A DNA stretch of 64,000 nucleotides from Psilocybe azurescens (lineage: Eukaryota > Basidiomycota > Agaricomycetes > Agaricales > Agrocybaceae): assembly GCA_023853785.1 (NCBI GenBank), contig JAJIRX010000683.1:62001-126000 (forward strand). Direction: 5' to 3'. The first letter of the stretch is position 1. Every line of letters begins with the position of its first letter. The position numbers and the translations under genes were made by a program. Below the pieces are notes generated by a model, which was not told the origin of the DNA, made no database searches, and was given only the letters and a program-made list of their open reading frames with translations. Of the stretch, positions 22,076 through 35,500 are shown one piece after another.

Positions 22076-24519
22076 CTAATCGCTTTCATCCTGGTCTTCG
22101 TCTCCAGTAAACTCTTCTTCTGCCTCATCATCGATAAATCCTCTCCCGCCATCACTGTCCCTCGATCCTTCGTCGTCGTCGTCTTCATCCTCATCATCGC
22201 TATCACCGCCTAGCTCGATATCCTCGATGCTACCTTCGTCATCGCTAGCCACCTCGACCTCGACATCCATCTTTTCATCTTGTTCATCACTTGAATCGGT
22301 GTCGCCTTCAACATATCGTTTAATGGCAGCTTCCGGTCTCTTTTTCTCTGCTTTCAAGGGAGCCAAGGATGCAGGGGTAGTAGACGCTCGCAATTCTACT
22401 TGTAAAGTACCATGTCCAGACGACCGCTCAAAGATAATAGACTGTCGTGCAAACTTAATCTAGCGGTCAATGTTGCATGAAGTCCGGAGAGACGTGCGAC
22501 AAGATCGGGTATCTAGAGGAAACGATATCAGATGAGATGTATGCATTAGTAAAAGATATTACTCGCTGTCATCAGATGTCCGGTATGCACAGTTAACACA
22601 GTTCTCAGCCATGTCAAAAGGCCCAATCCACGCTGAGAGCTCGTTCCACCACCACCACCTTTCATATTCGCAGATCGAGGACCTCTTCCTAACCTTTCCA
22701 CGCAAGCAGAAATCAATGGGATGGTTAGCTGAGGAGGTAGTCGGCGAACAGTATTCAGAATCAACATATGATCTGAATGGGCCAAACACATCTCCAAAAG
22801 CCGTGAGTCAGATGAGTGCAGAGCTTGGATCAGGGTACGAGTCAGGGAATTGGTAGGAATGGCAGTAATCTCATTGCGAATCTTTTTGGTGGATTTTTGG
22901 GCGCCGTGGCATTGCTTCGTCGTCATCTTCACTTTCTGACATGAGATTGACTTCAGTCTCAGTCACTGCAGTCAACCTTTGACCCAGTGACATCTCTGCC
23001 AAATCGATCTGAAGGGAACCGTCAACCTCACGCTCAGCGGAAGTACCTTCGATATGCTCTCCTTGGTTAAGGTCATACCCGGAGCCGACCGCCAGCTGTT
23101 TTGATTCAACATAACGTTTATTCGATATCGTCTATACTCAAATAAGAATTAGATATGCCGAGCTTTGAGCCATTTTTGGAATAAGACAAACCTCCGGACC
23201 TGTATTGACATCCTCGTCGCCGATTTCGTTGAGAGTCGGACTTTGGATGTAATTCGCATTATCGTCCAAATAGCGCTGAAGGGGATCAATAGGATGATAA
23301 ATGACGATAATATACACTTACGATTGTGTCGAAGGTTGGTTGGACGCCCTTGACAAGCCGCACAACACGAATCATCCCGGAAGGCCCCACAAGAGGAATT
23401 AAATTGATAACTGGCGGTTCCAATGGTCGAGATTTTGATATCGAAGTAACAGTAGAGCGCGGTAGGACGTAATTAATATTATTAGGTTTATCGTTTGAGA
23501 TGGGCGAGGGGAATTCAGTAGGGATAGGAATAAACGACAGCTTCCCAGAAGTAGAGAGCGCAATAAGGCATTGCTGAGAGTCCGTTGTTTTGCTAAGCGC
23601 AAATGTTCGGACGTCAGAATCAAGAGATATAGCTGCAACGGGCTTTTCGATTAAAGAGGCACCCTCCACGTCCCAGCAATAGACAAATCGATCGCCTTCC
23701 GCCATCGAAAAGAATTTTGTTGGGCTTGCCGACTCCTTTGACCATGTCAATAATTTAATAGAAGTGGCATGTCCAGTAAATCCAGACATGTGGTTGGGTT
23801 TACTGAGCAAAGCGTCATCGGCCAATGTATCTGTGAAGAGGCGGATACTATGGTGAGCAGCGAGGAGGTCTGTTCTGTCGTCCTCTGGAGTAGGACGAAC
23901 TGACAAAGAGGTACATGGGATGCGATCGTCATTCTTCCACGACCTCAAAACCGTCTTCTTTTGTATATCCCACAGACATATCGAGCTATCGGCGCTCGAG
24001 GTCCAGAGAGCGGAGTTATTAGTTGGGTCAAATGCCAACGACAAAATGGCGGAAAGTGCTTGTAGGGTGCGTCAGACTTCGTAAAATTCTTGAATGCGAC
24101 GGGGAGAAAAATAAGACGAGTCCATCTGACAAACCGAGGACGACAACCGCAGAATGTGAGACGGTCTCTTTCTCGTCGGGCACATTGGGAACAGCGGAGG
24201 TCTTCTTTCTTTTCCTGTTCGGGGAGTTTTGTTCTTGAGACGATGGCTCGGTGTTTAAGGTAGCCCATGCAAGTGAAGAGACACGACCTGAATCAACTGT
24301 GTATTCAGAAATGGCACGTCCGGAGGTGGTATCATAAACGCGCAGGCGATGTTTGTCTACGGCGAGGACCACGAATGCGAAGAGACTGGCATCTGGTGAA
24401 AAGGAAGATAGAAGGGAGAGTGAGTCTGACTGTGGGGGTTTGGAGATGGTTGAGGTTGAGGTGGGACGGCCTTTTGGTGGTTTTGAGCGAGCAGTCGATG
24501 ATTTTTTGGAGGAGGCCAT
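22076..24519 (-). CDS. UTP5: UTP5/WDR43-like small-subunit processome protein
   Basis: UTP5 belongs to the t-UTP subcomplex that binds nascent 35S pre-rRNA in the nucleolus.  An N-terminal WD40 repeat region (VDKHRLRVYDTTSG, ADSSICLWDIQ, GDRFVYCWDVEG) precedes a linker and the Utp12-type helical domain (IRNEITAIPTNSLTRTLIQA, MCLAHSDHMLILNTVRRLP). The C-terminus is strongly acidic, with long Asp/Glu runs from about 22300 to 22080. Introns fall after PTFDTI (donor near 23326), after DVNTGPE and near 22545. Frame breaks are needed at GGG 24065-24067, the T run 22894-22898, around 22545 and around 22405. The start MASSKKSSTARSK at 24519 is basic and lies 182 bp from the divergent PHO85 start. Confidence 0.87.
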
Positions 24520-24701
24520 CTAAGATCGTTTTCAATGAAAACCTTCAGCACAAAATTATTATATGAAGATCACATGATAGCGTTCATGGACCGCCTAATC
24601 TAATCAGATTCATTTAACCTGACTCCAGTCAAGTCACACACAAACTAACCATCCTTGTACCCATCCCACACTACCCGCTGTTAGTTTGACGCTCGTCAAC
24701 C
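24520..24701. promoter_or_regulatory. Short divergent promoter between UTP5 and PHO85
   Basis: Only 182 bp separate the two start codons, so the region must serve both genes. It is pyrimidine-rich near the PHO85 start. No specific site was recognised. Confidence 0.4.
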
Positions 24702-26225
24702 ATGAACTACATTCAGGTATTGTGTATAAATATAACTCCATATCAACTCGCTCATCTCATTTCCTTCGTAGCTCGAAAAGTTAGGTATGTATGTCGGCAC
24801 TGCATTGTGCTGCCACAGCACCCCGATGTTCACCATCCATCTACAGGCGAAGGAACATACGCTACCGTCTTCAAGGTAGGTCGATTTTCTCAATCGATGT
24901 ATACCTCTGACTGTACTTCAAGGGTCGATCAAGAACTACCAATGAAATTGTGGCTTTAAAGGAGATCCACCTCGATGCTGAAGAAGGCACGCCATCCACC
25001 GCCATCCGCGAGATCTCTCTCATGAAGGAGCTCAAGCACGTCAACATCGTTAGATTACACGATGTTATACACACAGAGACAAAGCTAGTTCTTATCTTTG
25101 AATACTGCGAGCAGGACCTCAAGAAGTACATGGATCAACACGGAGATCGGGGCGCTTTGGATCCAAATACCGTGCGTAGTTTTATGTTCCAACTCCTCAA
25201 GGGCACCGCTTTCTGCCATGAAAATCAAGTCCTCCATCGAGATCTCAAACCTCAAAATCTTTTAATCAATCGAAAAGGCGAGCTAAAATTGGGAGATTTT
25301 GGTCTGGCAAGAGCCTTCGGCGTTCCCGTTAACACTTTCTCGAATGAGGTTTTTAAGCCAATCCTATTGATCTCTGTCTACTCTAACTTTCATCTAGGTT
25401 GTCACGCTCTGGTATCGAGCACCGGATGTTCTTCTCGGCTCTCGAACATATAGCACCTCGATTGATGTCTGGTCATGCGGATGTATATTCGCTGAAATGA
25501 TCTCCGGGAACCCGCTCTTCAGAGGACGAGACAACCAGGACCAGCTTTTGCATATCATGAGAATTATAGGAACACCATCTGAAGCTCAATTCCAGAAGAT
25601 ATGCAAAGAAACGGTATGTTTCCGCTTTCCACATTTACTAGAGACAATTCATTTATACGCTACCCAGCCTGAACTGCAGATCAAACAATTCCCTCGATAT
25701 GCAAAAATGCCATTCCAACAAGTCCTACCCAAAGCTTCACCACAAGGTAAGTCGTTCGGAGCGTCGCTGTTATTCACATGTAATGAATCACCTTTCAGCC
25801 ATCGACTTGCTTGAGAGGCTTCTGAAGTTCGATCCTGCGGAGCGCATTTCCGCGGCGGAAGCGTTATCCCATCCATACTTTACCAATGCAGTGGCACCCA
25901 CCCCTTTGGACTCAACACATCACCTGGATCCATGGCTCCTCCAGCATTCAATTTTCCTCATCCTCATGGTCACCAGGCCCAACAATACCATCAGCAGCAG
26001 CAACAACAACAGCAACATATTCCACACATGCCCCCGCAGTATGCTCGTCAACCTGTGCAAATGTATAATCAACACCCACAAGCGCCTGTCCAAGATCCCA
26101 TGGCGGCAGCGGCTCATGCAGCCCAGGCCCAAGCCCGAGCTCATGCACAAGCCCTAGCCCAAGCTCAAGCTCAAGCTCAATACGGCAATGTGCAATTTGC
26201 GCCACCTCAAAACTACGGGCGATAA
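24702..26225 (+). CDS. PHO85: Cyclin-dependent kinase PHO85
   Basis: PHO85 is the Ser/Thr kinase that pairs with Pcl-type cyclins and controls phosphate, carbon and cell-cycle responses. The start MNYIQ is split over tiny exons: 24702-24716, 24772-24784, 24847-24875, then 24923-25348, 25398-25613, 25668-25746 and 25799 onward. The joined protein has the P-loop [16 protein letters not shown] lysine, cyclin helix PSTAIRE, catalytic [11 protein letters not shown], and [14 protein letters not shown]. After the kinase domain (HPYF) the frame breaks at about 25928-25932 (CC run). It continues in another frame as [15 protein letters not shown], a run of eight glutamines, and an Ala/Gln-rich repeat ending QNYGR at 26225. 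That extension makes it longer than yeast Pho85. Without the frame correction the protein would end in unrelated residues. Confidence 0.92.
25990..26190 (+). repeat. CAG/CAA tract and degenerate Gln-Ala repeat in the PHO85 tail
   Basis: A CAG/CAA run at about 25990-26015 encodes eight glutamines. From about 26100 to 26180 the sequence is a degenerate six-base repeat of the form GCNCAR encoding alternating Ala and Gln. Both lie in the C-terminal tail of the kinase and are candidates for length variation between strains. Confidence 0.75.
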
Positions 26226-26518
26226 TCAATCTCACTTTGAACGCAGACCGTTATCGGTTTCTTGTAATTTATGATGGTGGCACCACCTATCCGTTGTATT
26301 CATTATCTCTTTCCCTCGAGTCTTGTTACAAAATCATTCAACCAGAAGTAATTATTATCTGTTTGTAAATACCCTCAAATTTTGGATGCTCAACTTTGAC
26401 ATTACCATATCCACATAATTATATCGCGTTCAGTCTCTGCGTCTCCAACCTATAAAAAAAAAAATAGAGGCACGATTGCTCAATGAAAGGAATAGTTGAA
26501 AAGTAGCAAGTGCTACCC

Positions 26519-29500
26519 CTATGTCGAAAGTTGACCGAACATCGACATTAATGACGCCAAATCACCTGTTTTCCATCACCGTCAAGAGAGAAATATTCCA
26601 AACTCAGAACTGGACTTACTCTTCTTGAGAGGCTTGCTGAAAAAGGCATTCATTCCTGCGCTTAGACAGAGCTGTTTTGTTGCATCTTGGCAATCCGCGC
26701 TCAATGCAACAACTGTCGGAAATGTTAGTACAGCGTAATGTGACACTATTAATTAAGTTCTCCTACTGGGTAAAATGACGGAGACATTATTTTTCCTCTC
26801 CAAGTGACGTAGCCGTTTTGCAGCTTCTACTCCATCGCAAATTGGCATATCTGAAGGGTATTTTTCTCAGTTTCAAGAGAATGAGGGGCAAAGACTGGCA
26901 GGGAACATACGATGATCGAAGAGAGCCACACTGAAAAAGCCCGGTTCGTGTGCTTCCCACTCTATTAAAAGGTTTGAGAATATGTATTAAAATAATGTTA
27001 AGGTACATACCCGCAATAGCTTCTTCTCCATTGCTGGTAGCAACAACCTCGAGATGATGTCGCTGCAATTGTTTGATAAGAAGATTTTGGGCGATGGGGT
27101 TGTCTAATTACACAAATCACCATCAAATATAATCTCAAATGAGCAAGGTAACACTGAAAAGGATACCTTCTGCGATAAGCACATTCCCATATAATGTGCG
27201 CTGGGCAATCGTTATGTCTTCGATAGCTTTCGACACCTCGGAAGTGTGATGAGATATTAGAGGGTGTGGTAGATTCTTGAGAGTAGCTAAGGTTTGTAAC
27301 AATCGAGCAAGCCTGGGGGCTTTGTCATCTTCACCACGCCAGGAATAGTACTATTTCCGAAGATGGCCTGTCCAGAACGACTGGTGGTAGGGGTATATAG
27401 ATGAATAACTTTAGTTTCGTCAAAGCATTTGAGATTTGATGAATGCAGATATCGAGCCAAATCATCCGCATGAGTCTCTGATTGATCATCTAGGATCACA
27501 AAGTCAAGGGGACCAGACTCGGAGCTGAAGTAAGCCTCGAGATGTTGTGTTGTCTCTTGGATGCTAGATAGCAGTTTGACGAAAAATCCAGCAAGCATAT
27601 TTTTGAGAAGTGCCAGGGTTGCATTGGATCGTGAACACACAAAGACCGAGATCGGACGCGAGTTGATGAGGACGGAACGGGTTTTGGCAATATCTTGGGT
27701 ATACTTGTTCAAAACGCGCATTAAGAGTGATGCAAGCACGAGTGGTATTAGCATCATACCTTGATCGATTCTGGAGCATGGTACACTTTCACTGGAATGG
27801 TAAACCAGAACATGGAACCATGGTCAGGCTCTGATGTGACTCCAATTGCACCCCCATCAATTTTACAAGCTGACGAGAAATTGACAAGCCTAGACCTGTT
27901 CCACCAAAACGACGAGTTGACGAATTCTGGATGGAAATAAGGTGAGAAAAGGCAATGGTTAATAGAAAGAGAAAACAAACATCGGCTTGCTGGAACGGAA
28001 CAAATAATAAATCAACGTCGCTGGCAGAGAGTCCGATGCCTGTATCACTGATCTTATATTCAATATACTGTTTACTAAGTCCTGTGGAAATACTTACTGT
28101 ATCTCAAATTTCAGGTTTACCTCACCTCCAGTGCTCGTTGTATTATTATCGATAATGTAGCACATCACGCGAACTGAACCATTGGCTGTAAACTTCACCG
28201 CATTTCCGATGAGATTCATTAAAACTATATTGGAAATTATCATCAATTGCAGGTCAGAAGAAACCAAGAATCGTACCTTGACGAATTCGGGCGTAATCGG
28301 CAAACACCCCTAAGATCGCGGTTGGCTGGTATCAGTTGAAATCCTTTACACATCATCGGTACGTACATGCAGGTACATCTGCCTCGATATTAAACGATAG
28401 ATCAAGTTTTTTAGCGGCCATTGGAAGTAAAAGCTCCATGCAATCCTACATAGTGGTTATAAATTGCCATAGTAACATGACGGCCAAAGGAAAATACACA
28501 CAGCGATTATATTCTGTAACACCGAATGAAGAAATTTTTAAAAAGTGATAACAAATACATAGAACATAAACCACATACCTCCACTAAGAATCCACTGGGT
28601 TCTAACTTGACAGCTAATATCAATGTCGGTATTTATGTAATTACATCCTAGCATAATGTTCTAGAGCCTACCTGATGCTTCTAGCTTGCTATAGTCTAAA
28701 ATAGAATCTATAATCTATGAAAGTGTCATGGCTGTTCTGGTCTAAATCCACTCGAGCGAAAACACTCACCTTTAATAGGAGCTCGCACGACTGTTTGGCA
28801 GTTTGTACTGAGCAATTGTTAAATATTGAGGATGTAAAAAGATGGAGGAAGTCATACCTATCTCGCTTTGACCAGGATTTAATTCAGTGCCGCTGAGAAG
28901 ATCGAGTAATCCATAAAAAGAACTTTGAAGAGAACCCTTAGTCAAAGGTGCAACATAAATCAAGCCACAGTAAAAAAACCTAAAGGGGTCCTCAATTCAT
29001 GGCTCATGGAGGCCAAGAAATTGCTCTTGATCTACGAAAATGATAAAAATCTAAGTCCTCTTCAATCTATAACCGTCAACTTACTTTGGTAGCCTTTAAT
29101 GCATCCTCTCTACTTTTTCTTGCGGCCTCCAGTGCCTCTCGTTGAGCCGCAATCATTTTCAAGTTCTCTTTGGTACCTGCTTGAACAGATCGGAACAGCA
29201 ACGCATTAGCGATGCTAATGCTAGCTTGCTGACACAACAGCGTCAGGATTGTAACCGTGTTTTGTGAAAAAGCGTATCTCGAGGCGACATAGACAGCACC
29301 AAAGGTTTGACCACGATTACTGAAGATAGGGAGGCATATGACAGATCGGTGAGATGTTTGTCCAGCTTCAGAAGAGAATCGGGAATCAGACGAGGCATCG
29401 TCATAATACACTCGTTCTTTTGAGTTCAAGGCTGCAGTAAATAATATTGAATGTAAGTGGGAGCAATTCGATGAAACACGCAACATAACTTACTGTGCTG

Positions 29501-32500
29501 AATTATTGCCTTTTGGAGAGGATCACCGATTGTTCGAATAGATCTTGGATTCCTGTACCAACATTTTTAATGTATGTCTGCTGGAAATTTCATCATACGC
29601 ACTCGTGGACTTGGCATTGTTCAGGGGGATCATACTCGTCGCAACCGTATAATCTCCTGCTTCTCGTGCAATCACAACTGTAGCCAGGCTTCATACTAAG
29701 CAAAAAAATAAGTTAAATCCTGGACACACCACATGTATTTTGTGATCCCGAAGTTTCTGTTCATAATGATTGATCGTATTTCCATGATAGTACCGAACAC
29801 GCTTACCAGTTGCTATTTCAGTTAGCCTTTGTAAAGCTGTTGAGCGTGTCAGACACAGAGTTTGGAGCCAGGGTTAAAAAATCAAACCTGAAGATAGATT
29901 TATATCACGAGAAATATCCTTGCTCCACTTCAGAATAGATGCTAAATTGGCAGCGCTCAATGTCGACTCTTGATCATCATGGGCGTCTGCTCTTCCGCCG
30001 AGCGTATACAGCGTAGAATCATAATTCAACGCAACCGCCTCTGTCTGCACAGCCACATCCGCAGTGAAAATCGGCTTCTTGAACGGTGATTGAGATCGTG
30101 CACCTGATACAGACGTAAGGTGCGTCCTGTTGTCATTGAAGGTCAGAAAGCGTCCATGGTTGCAATATATCACGTACACAATTCCTTGCGCCCCCATTGA
30201 GCATGTCTCGAAATTCCGCGACGTTGTAGTTCAGACCCAAGCCCTTCTATACCACATCGTACGAAATGGGAACCTTGCTGAACCAAAAATAAGATCTTTG
30301 TTTCTTTTCGAATAAAAGCAGAAACTTTACAAGAAATAAACACCATCCTTCCTCGGCTAACCAGTCGTTATTGACAGAAAGTCTGAGCATTTTATGTCAG
30401 TAATTTGCGTCAAAAGGAAGAAGATATTGTACTTGACAGCCACGTCATATAATCTGAACGCATCTGGTGACCCTATCAAGGCGGCCAATTCGGCATCCTA
30501 ACAACAAGTATGAATCTGCAGATGATATAAACTAGAGGTAAACTTACCACGAGTGCAATCCATGTGCTGACATTCACTGGGCTGGAAGATAACCACCTTT
30601 GAAGGGATTAATCAACGATAGAACCCATAAAAAGGGAAAAGATGTTACTTTCGTATATAGTTTTGATTCAAACTGATTTGATTGAGATACGTGGCCCGTT
30701 GATTTCCAGATATGAGCCCGTTGCGTATGCATGAAATCAACGCAAGACTATGAAAAAATAAGGCATATCGTATGTGCCTGTGACTATAAAGGCGTCAGCA
30801 TGCAAGACTAATACATCGTTCCAGGAATGGTCACGTACTTAGGATGAGAATCCCTTGTCTTATAAACGCTAAAGCCCAGGGTGGCTGCCTCTTTAACATG
30901 TCCGACAGAGAAGAAACTGACAACCTTCGGAAAATAAGAAGAAAGATGAAAGGATGGATTACATCTCCAAGTGTTCGACCAACCTTAAACGAGTCGTACC
31001 TGCATAAATGGTCAATACGATGGGCTGGTGTTGTAACAGTCAACGTACCAGTTGAGAGACATAGAGATATTTCCGGATGTCTCATGAATACGCTCGAGAT
31101 ATTTGCTTTCTACAAAATTGTCTGTATCAAAGATGGTGTCGACCGTATCTGCCTGAGTATATCCGCCAAGAACGCGAATGCAATTGAGAATGGCTAGTTA
31201 TTTAGTAGGTCAAGATCATTGTATATGAAAATAAATGTATTCTACATACCAGTGGCAAGAACAAGATGTTCGCCTGCCGGCGTTGACAATTTAACATCAC
31301 TGACGCACTAATTAAAAACTTAGCCAATTGTCGAAATCAAGCGTAATATCCATCACACACCTCCTCGGCAATAACTACGAGCTCGCTCACTAGAATTTAT
31401 ACAGATTTAAACACGGAATACATGAGACATAGATTGGGCACACACGGTGATCAGATACATAGAATCTCGTGATGATTGAATGGATGCTGGCAAAACTGGT
31501 ATATATCCTAGACAACTGGCCTCAGCTCGAATACTAATGATATCATAAATTAGGTCACCTGTCGCCTGCGCTGTTTCCGTATTTCACAGCCTGTTCTAAA
31601 CGAGGTATGTTGGCTCTTATGTGCACGTTGTCGAACCCCGAAACCATTGAGCAAAAAGAACTTGTGCTCGACTAATTCGGTCACCAGTCAAGAGAATTCG
31701 TTTTCGGATGTTTCGTGTAACTCACCATTTTTCACCAGAACTTCCATAACGTTCTGCGATCCGTAACGCCAATTTGGCAAGGTCAGAAGAGAATCGATAC
31801 ATTTCTCTGCGTTCTGCTGAAGCTGGCCAGGAATTAGAAACGGGACAAATCGATATACAAATTTGTTCACGACAAACCTCCCAGTGCCCAGAAAAACCCA
31901 AGCGCGGTTCCAGGTGACATTCCAGATCTAAAAGAATTAACCAACGTAGACTCGAATGTCAATGTCCATGACTAAAACAATGCATACCTGAGAGCAAGTT
32001 TTATGGTCTACAGCAAGCGTATTAGAAAGTGACCTCTGGTGTTATCACATGAACATCCTACCGTCAGTCCAATCATGTCTGCGAAAGAATACGGCGACGG
32101 ACTCCAATACGCATTAATGCCTGTAAACGAGTCATTAGGGAAAGTTGAGGCTAATAGATATGACGGTACTAACCAGCGTCATTCAGCAAGCCAACAGCAA
32201 GTTCTGTCCGAGGGTCCGTAGTTCTTGGAATCATCAGGATCTCGTCAAATCCGACTGCCAGAATTTCATTCTTGACTTCTTCAAACATGATATCCGCCTG
32301 CCTACGGGTAGGCGATAAATTGACTTCGATCCCTAGAACTCTGAGAGCCAGTAGAGTGTCGTTTAAAGCATCGGCATAGCTCCCTCTCAACCATTTATTT
32401 CGAGCCCGTAAACGAAGTATATTGGCTTTGTCCTCCGGTTGCTTGCTATGCTGAAAACAGTCGCTCAGTATCGAATCTGATGCCTCTAGCTCTCCTGTAA

Positions 32501-35500
32501 TGCGTGATCAGAGCTTTTTATAAGGTGGGAGCATTGATCTTTACCCCTCCATGTATACAAGCTGCACGAATTGCATTAAACCGTTATCCAAGATAGTATG
32601 AAAGGGAGAAACTTACGCTCCAAGTCGCGATAACAGTTTAAAGGTTCGGGTTCGGTTTTTCTGCCCATGCGTTATCTCCCAGTAAATTCCTTGCGCTGAT
32701 AAACGACTGAATCGCCAGCTGATATAAAATATAAGCCTTTGGTTTTACAATGGAGAAAGGTTACAAGATTTGACTTCGTGAGCACCGCGCGCCCATGCAG
32801 ACTCTCCAGCATCGATCAAAACGTCTAGCAATTCATCTCGCTTGGGGTGATCATGCAGAAGGTTCAAACATCTAATCTAGCGTAAGACATTACGCAAGGA
32901 CTAATAGTCGAATGCGCACCGTTTTGCATGTTCCGCGATCCGATATACATCCACCGGGGTCTCATGTAACATCATCAGTACAATCTAAATACGATGGAGC
33001 TTAGTATGAAATAACAAAATTATATATGTAATACTTACTCTGAAAGACATCTTCGCAATAGATTCCTGTGTAAGGGATTCCACTTCTGCTTGAGCAGCCT
33101 GCCGATATCGATCATGGGCAAAGCTGCACATGTCCCTAGCTCTTGTTATCAACCAGCCCTCTGTCAAGGCTAGTTGAAGCCCACGCATTGACCTATGGCT
33201 ATTTGCTGTTCCTGCTTCGCGGAGGTTTGTCACGGCTCTATGAAGGCTCCACATGATATCAACGTCGACATCGTCATCAGGTCCACTATGTCCATTAGAG
33301 TCCTCCCAATCCATCATCAACGCCACCTCTGTTACTTTGAAACTAGAGGCGGTAATGAATACGAAGTACGAGAAATGAGAACCCAGATTACTCACGTCTC
33401 ACCAAAGAAAGCTGCCCACAGCAGATACTTTCTTGCTTCTTCGGGAAGTTCACGGAGATGTTTTGTTAAAAATGTGAGTTCAGTTGGATCTGCAATTTTC
33501 TGACTTCCAAGGCTGCCTTCAATAGCTGGCATGTCATAACTGAAAAAGTGATGGTAAAACGGATAAGTAGCGATTACGGGGAAATGAATTTACAGCCAAT
33601 GATTGTGTTCCCAGTTGAAAGTAATCTGTTAAGAAACTTGCTTTAACATACCAAAATATGGAAAATATATCAAATGTGACCAACCAGGTGCTGGCGTTGT
33701 AGTGTCGTCAGAATGCTGCGTGCAGAGAATGCATTTCCTGATGAAGCACCAAGGACAAACTGTGACAGGGGTAGACACTCTTCAATGGTGCGATGAAGTG
33801 TTTTCGATACCAATAGTGAGATAGCCGACAATGTCAGAGGCTCCACTTCTATCCAAGTGGTCCTTGAGCGGCTACTCAGCATATCTCTCACATGATGAAC
33901 GACCTCGCTACGATATGTTCGTAAAATCATCTTCAGAGTGAAACATAACACATACGCTTTGTCAGAACGTAAAGTGGCAAAAACAAGCTTTTCAGGAGGT
34001 TTCAGTCCAAAGACAATGATATAGAGGAATTCGATTTACCATCCTGCTCCTCGAGTTTACCAAGGTGGAAACAAGATCCAGCGTTCTATTAAAAGATGTA
34101 TTAGAGTTGGAAAAGTAGAGAAACACAACAGAGACTCAACGATTGGTCTGCCTCGTGTAAATCGTCGAGGAATAAGGCAAACAAACGCGTCTCCGCAATA
34201 ACAGTGAAGACATTCTCCACTAAGGACTGGAATCTAGCCCGAAGTTCTCGTGTGTTCAGTGGTTCTTGGGGATTCTCCAGATGTATGTCGAATAGACCTA
34301 AAACATCTTTGAGCTCCGGCGTCCCTTGGTAGAGAAGCGGAACGTTCTGAAGTTGAGGGCCAAGCCTTTCACGCAAAGCATTAACAAACCGATGGAGATC
34401 AGTGTGAAATACCATCAGTTGTCGTAATACAGAAGAAAGACATCCTAGCTTTGGGGCAGAAAGGTTGAATAGAGGTGAAAGCAAAATAAAACATATGAAC
34501 TGACCAAAGCTGCGAAAGGTGCAGAATCTGCGCTCTGAAATTTGGCTTGACCCCAAAGGCCGTGGGCTATTCGCTTGGTAAAGTATAGATTTTATCAGGA
34601 AAGTCAGAAACCTACATCTCCATTTCGCCTGATTCACGAGGATCATCGAGCTCTTGCCAATTCTAAACCACAGTTAGATAGGGGAAAAAGTCAGTAAAGG
34701 AGAAGAACGTACCCAGGTGGGCCAACAACGATGACAGTTTGTGTCCGCGAAACGCGACTTCGGCTACGTAATATCACCTTCCGCAAAGCCTCGCCAGAGT
34801 GCAAGGACGGACTTAAAGACATAGACGTTGAGTGGTCATATAGCGATGACTCTGTGAATGCTAGTGCTCTGGGACTGGAAGTAGACACTGAATTATTATA
34901 AGGGGAATCACTACGCGAAGATACTGATTCTTGATAGTCGTCATGACTTAAAGCTTGGGTAGTACTTGTCGACAGAGCAAAGTAGCCTTTACTGGCAGAA
35001 AAATGTTTCGAAAAGCTGGTCGAGACGCTACGGACTAATAGTACATTCAGGCAACGGATTGCAATCGACAGGGCGGGTTCTACTCACTAACGTTTTTGAT
35101 CAATTCAAGTTCCTTTTCTCGACCAAACTAAGTCGCGGTCAGTTTTTGACGTGAAGAGAAGGTAGATAAAATATACCAAAGCAAGTGGCATTGTAAATTC
35201 CTGTGCATCGAAGTGAGTATTAATGTAGAAGCTAGAGTTTGAAATTGACCAACTATGAAACGATCCTCCTTGGCTATTTCGAAAGTAGGAATAAGCTATA
35301 CAGTCATCAGCAACAAGTACAGAGGCACGTTCAGTAGGATATTACTTCTGTAGACTCGTCTGAGGACGAGGAAACTGTAGCCAAAAGACGTTCTTGACAT
35401 TGAATCAAATCGGTCTTCAGACCGTAAGCGCTTTGATATCGTAGATCGGGATTTTTGGCCAGCAGCTAAGTTCGGTAAGAGAGGAGTACCACAAAAGGTG

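Noticed and set aside
22227..22463. Plus-strand Ser/Thr-rich open frame
   Set aside because: It is the antisense of the acidic Asp/Glu tail of UTP5, which automatically yields a Ser-rich complement.
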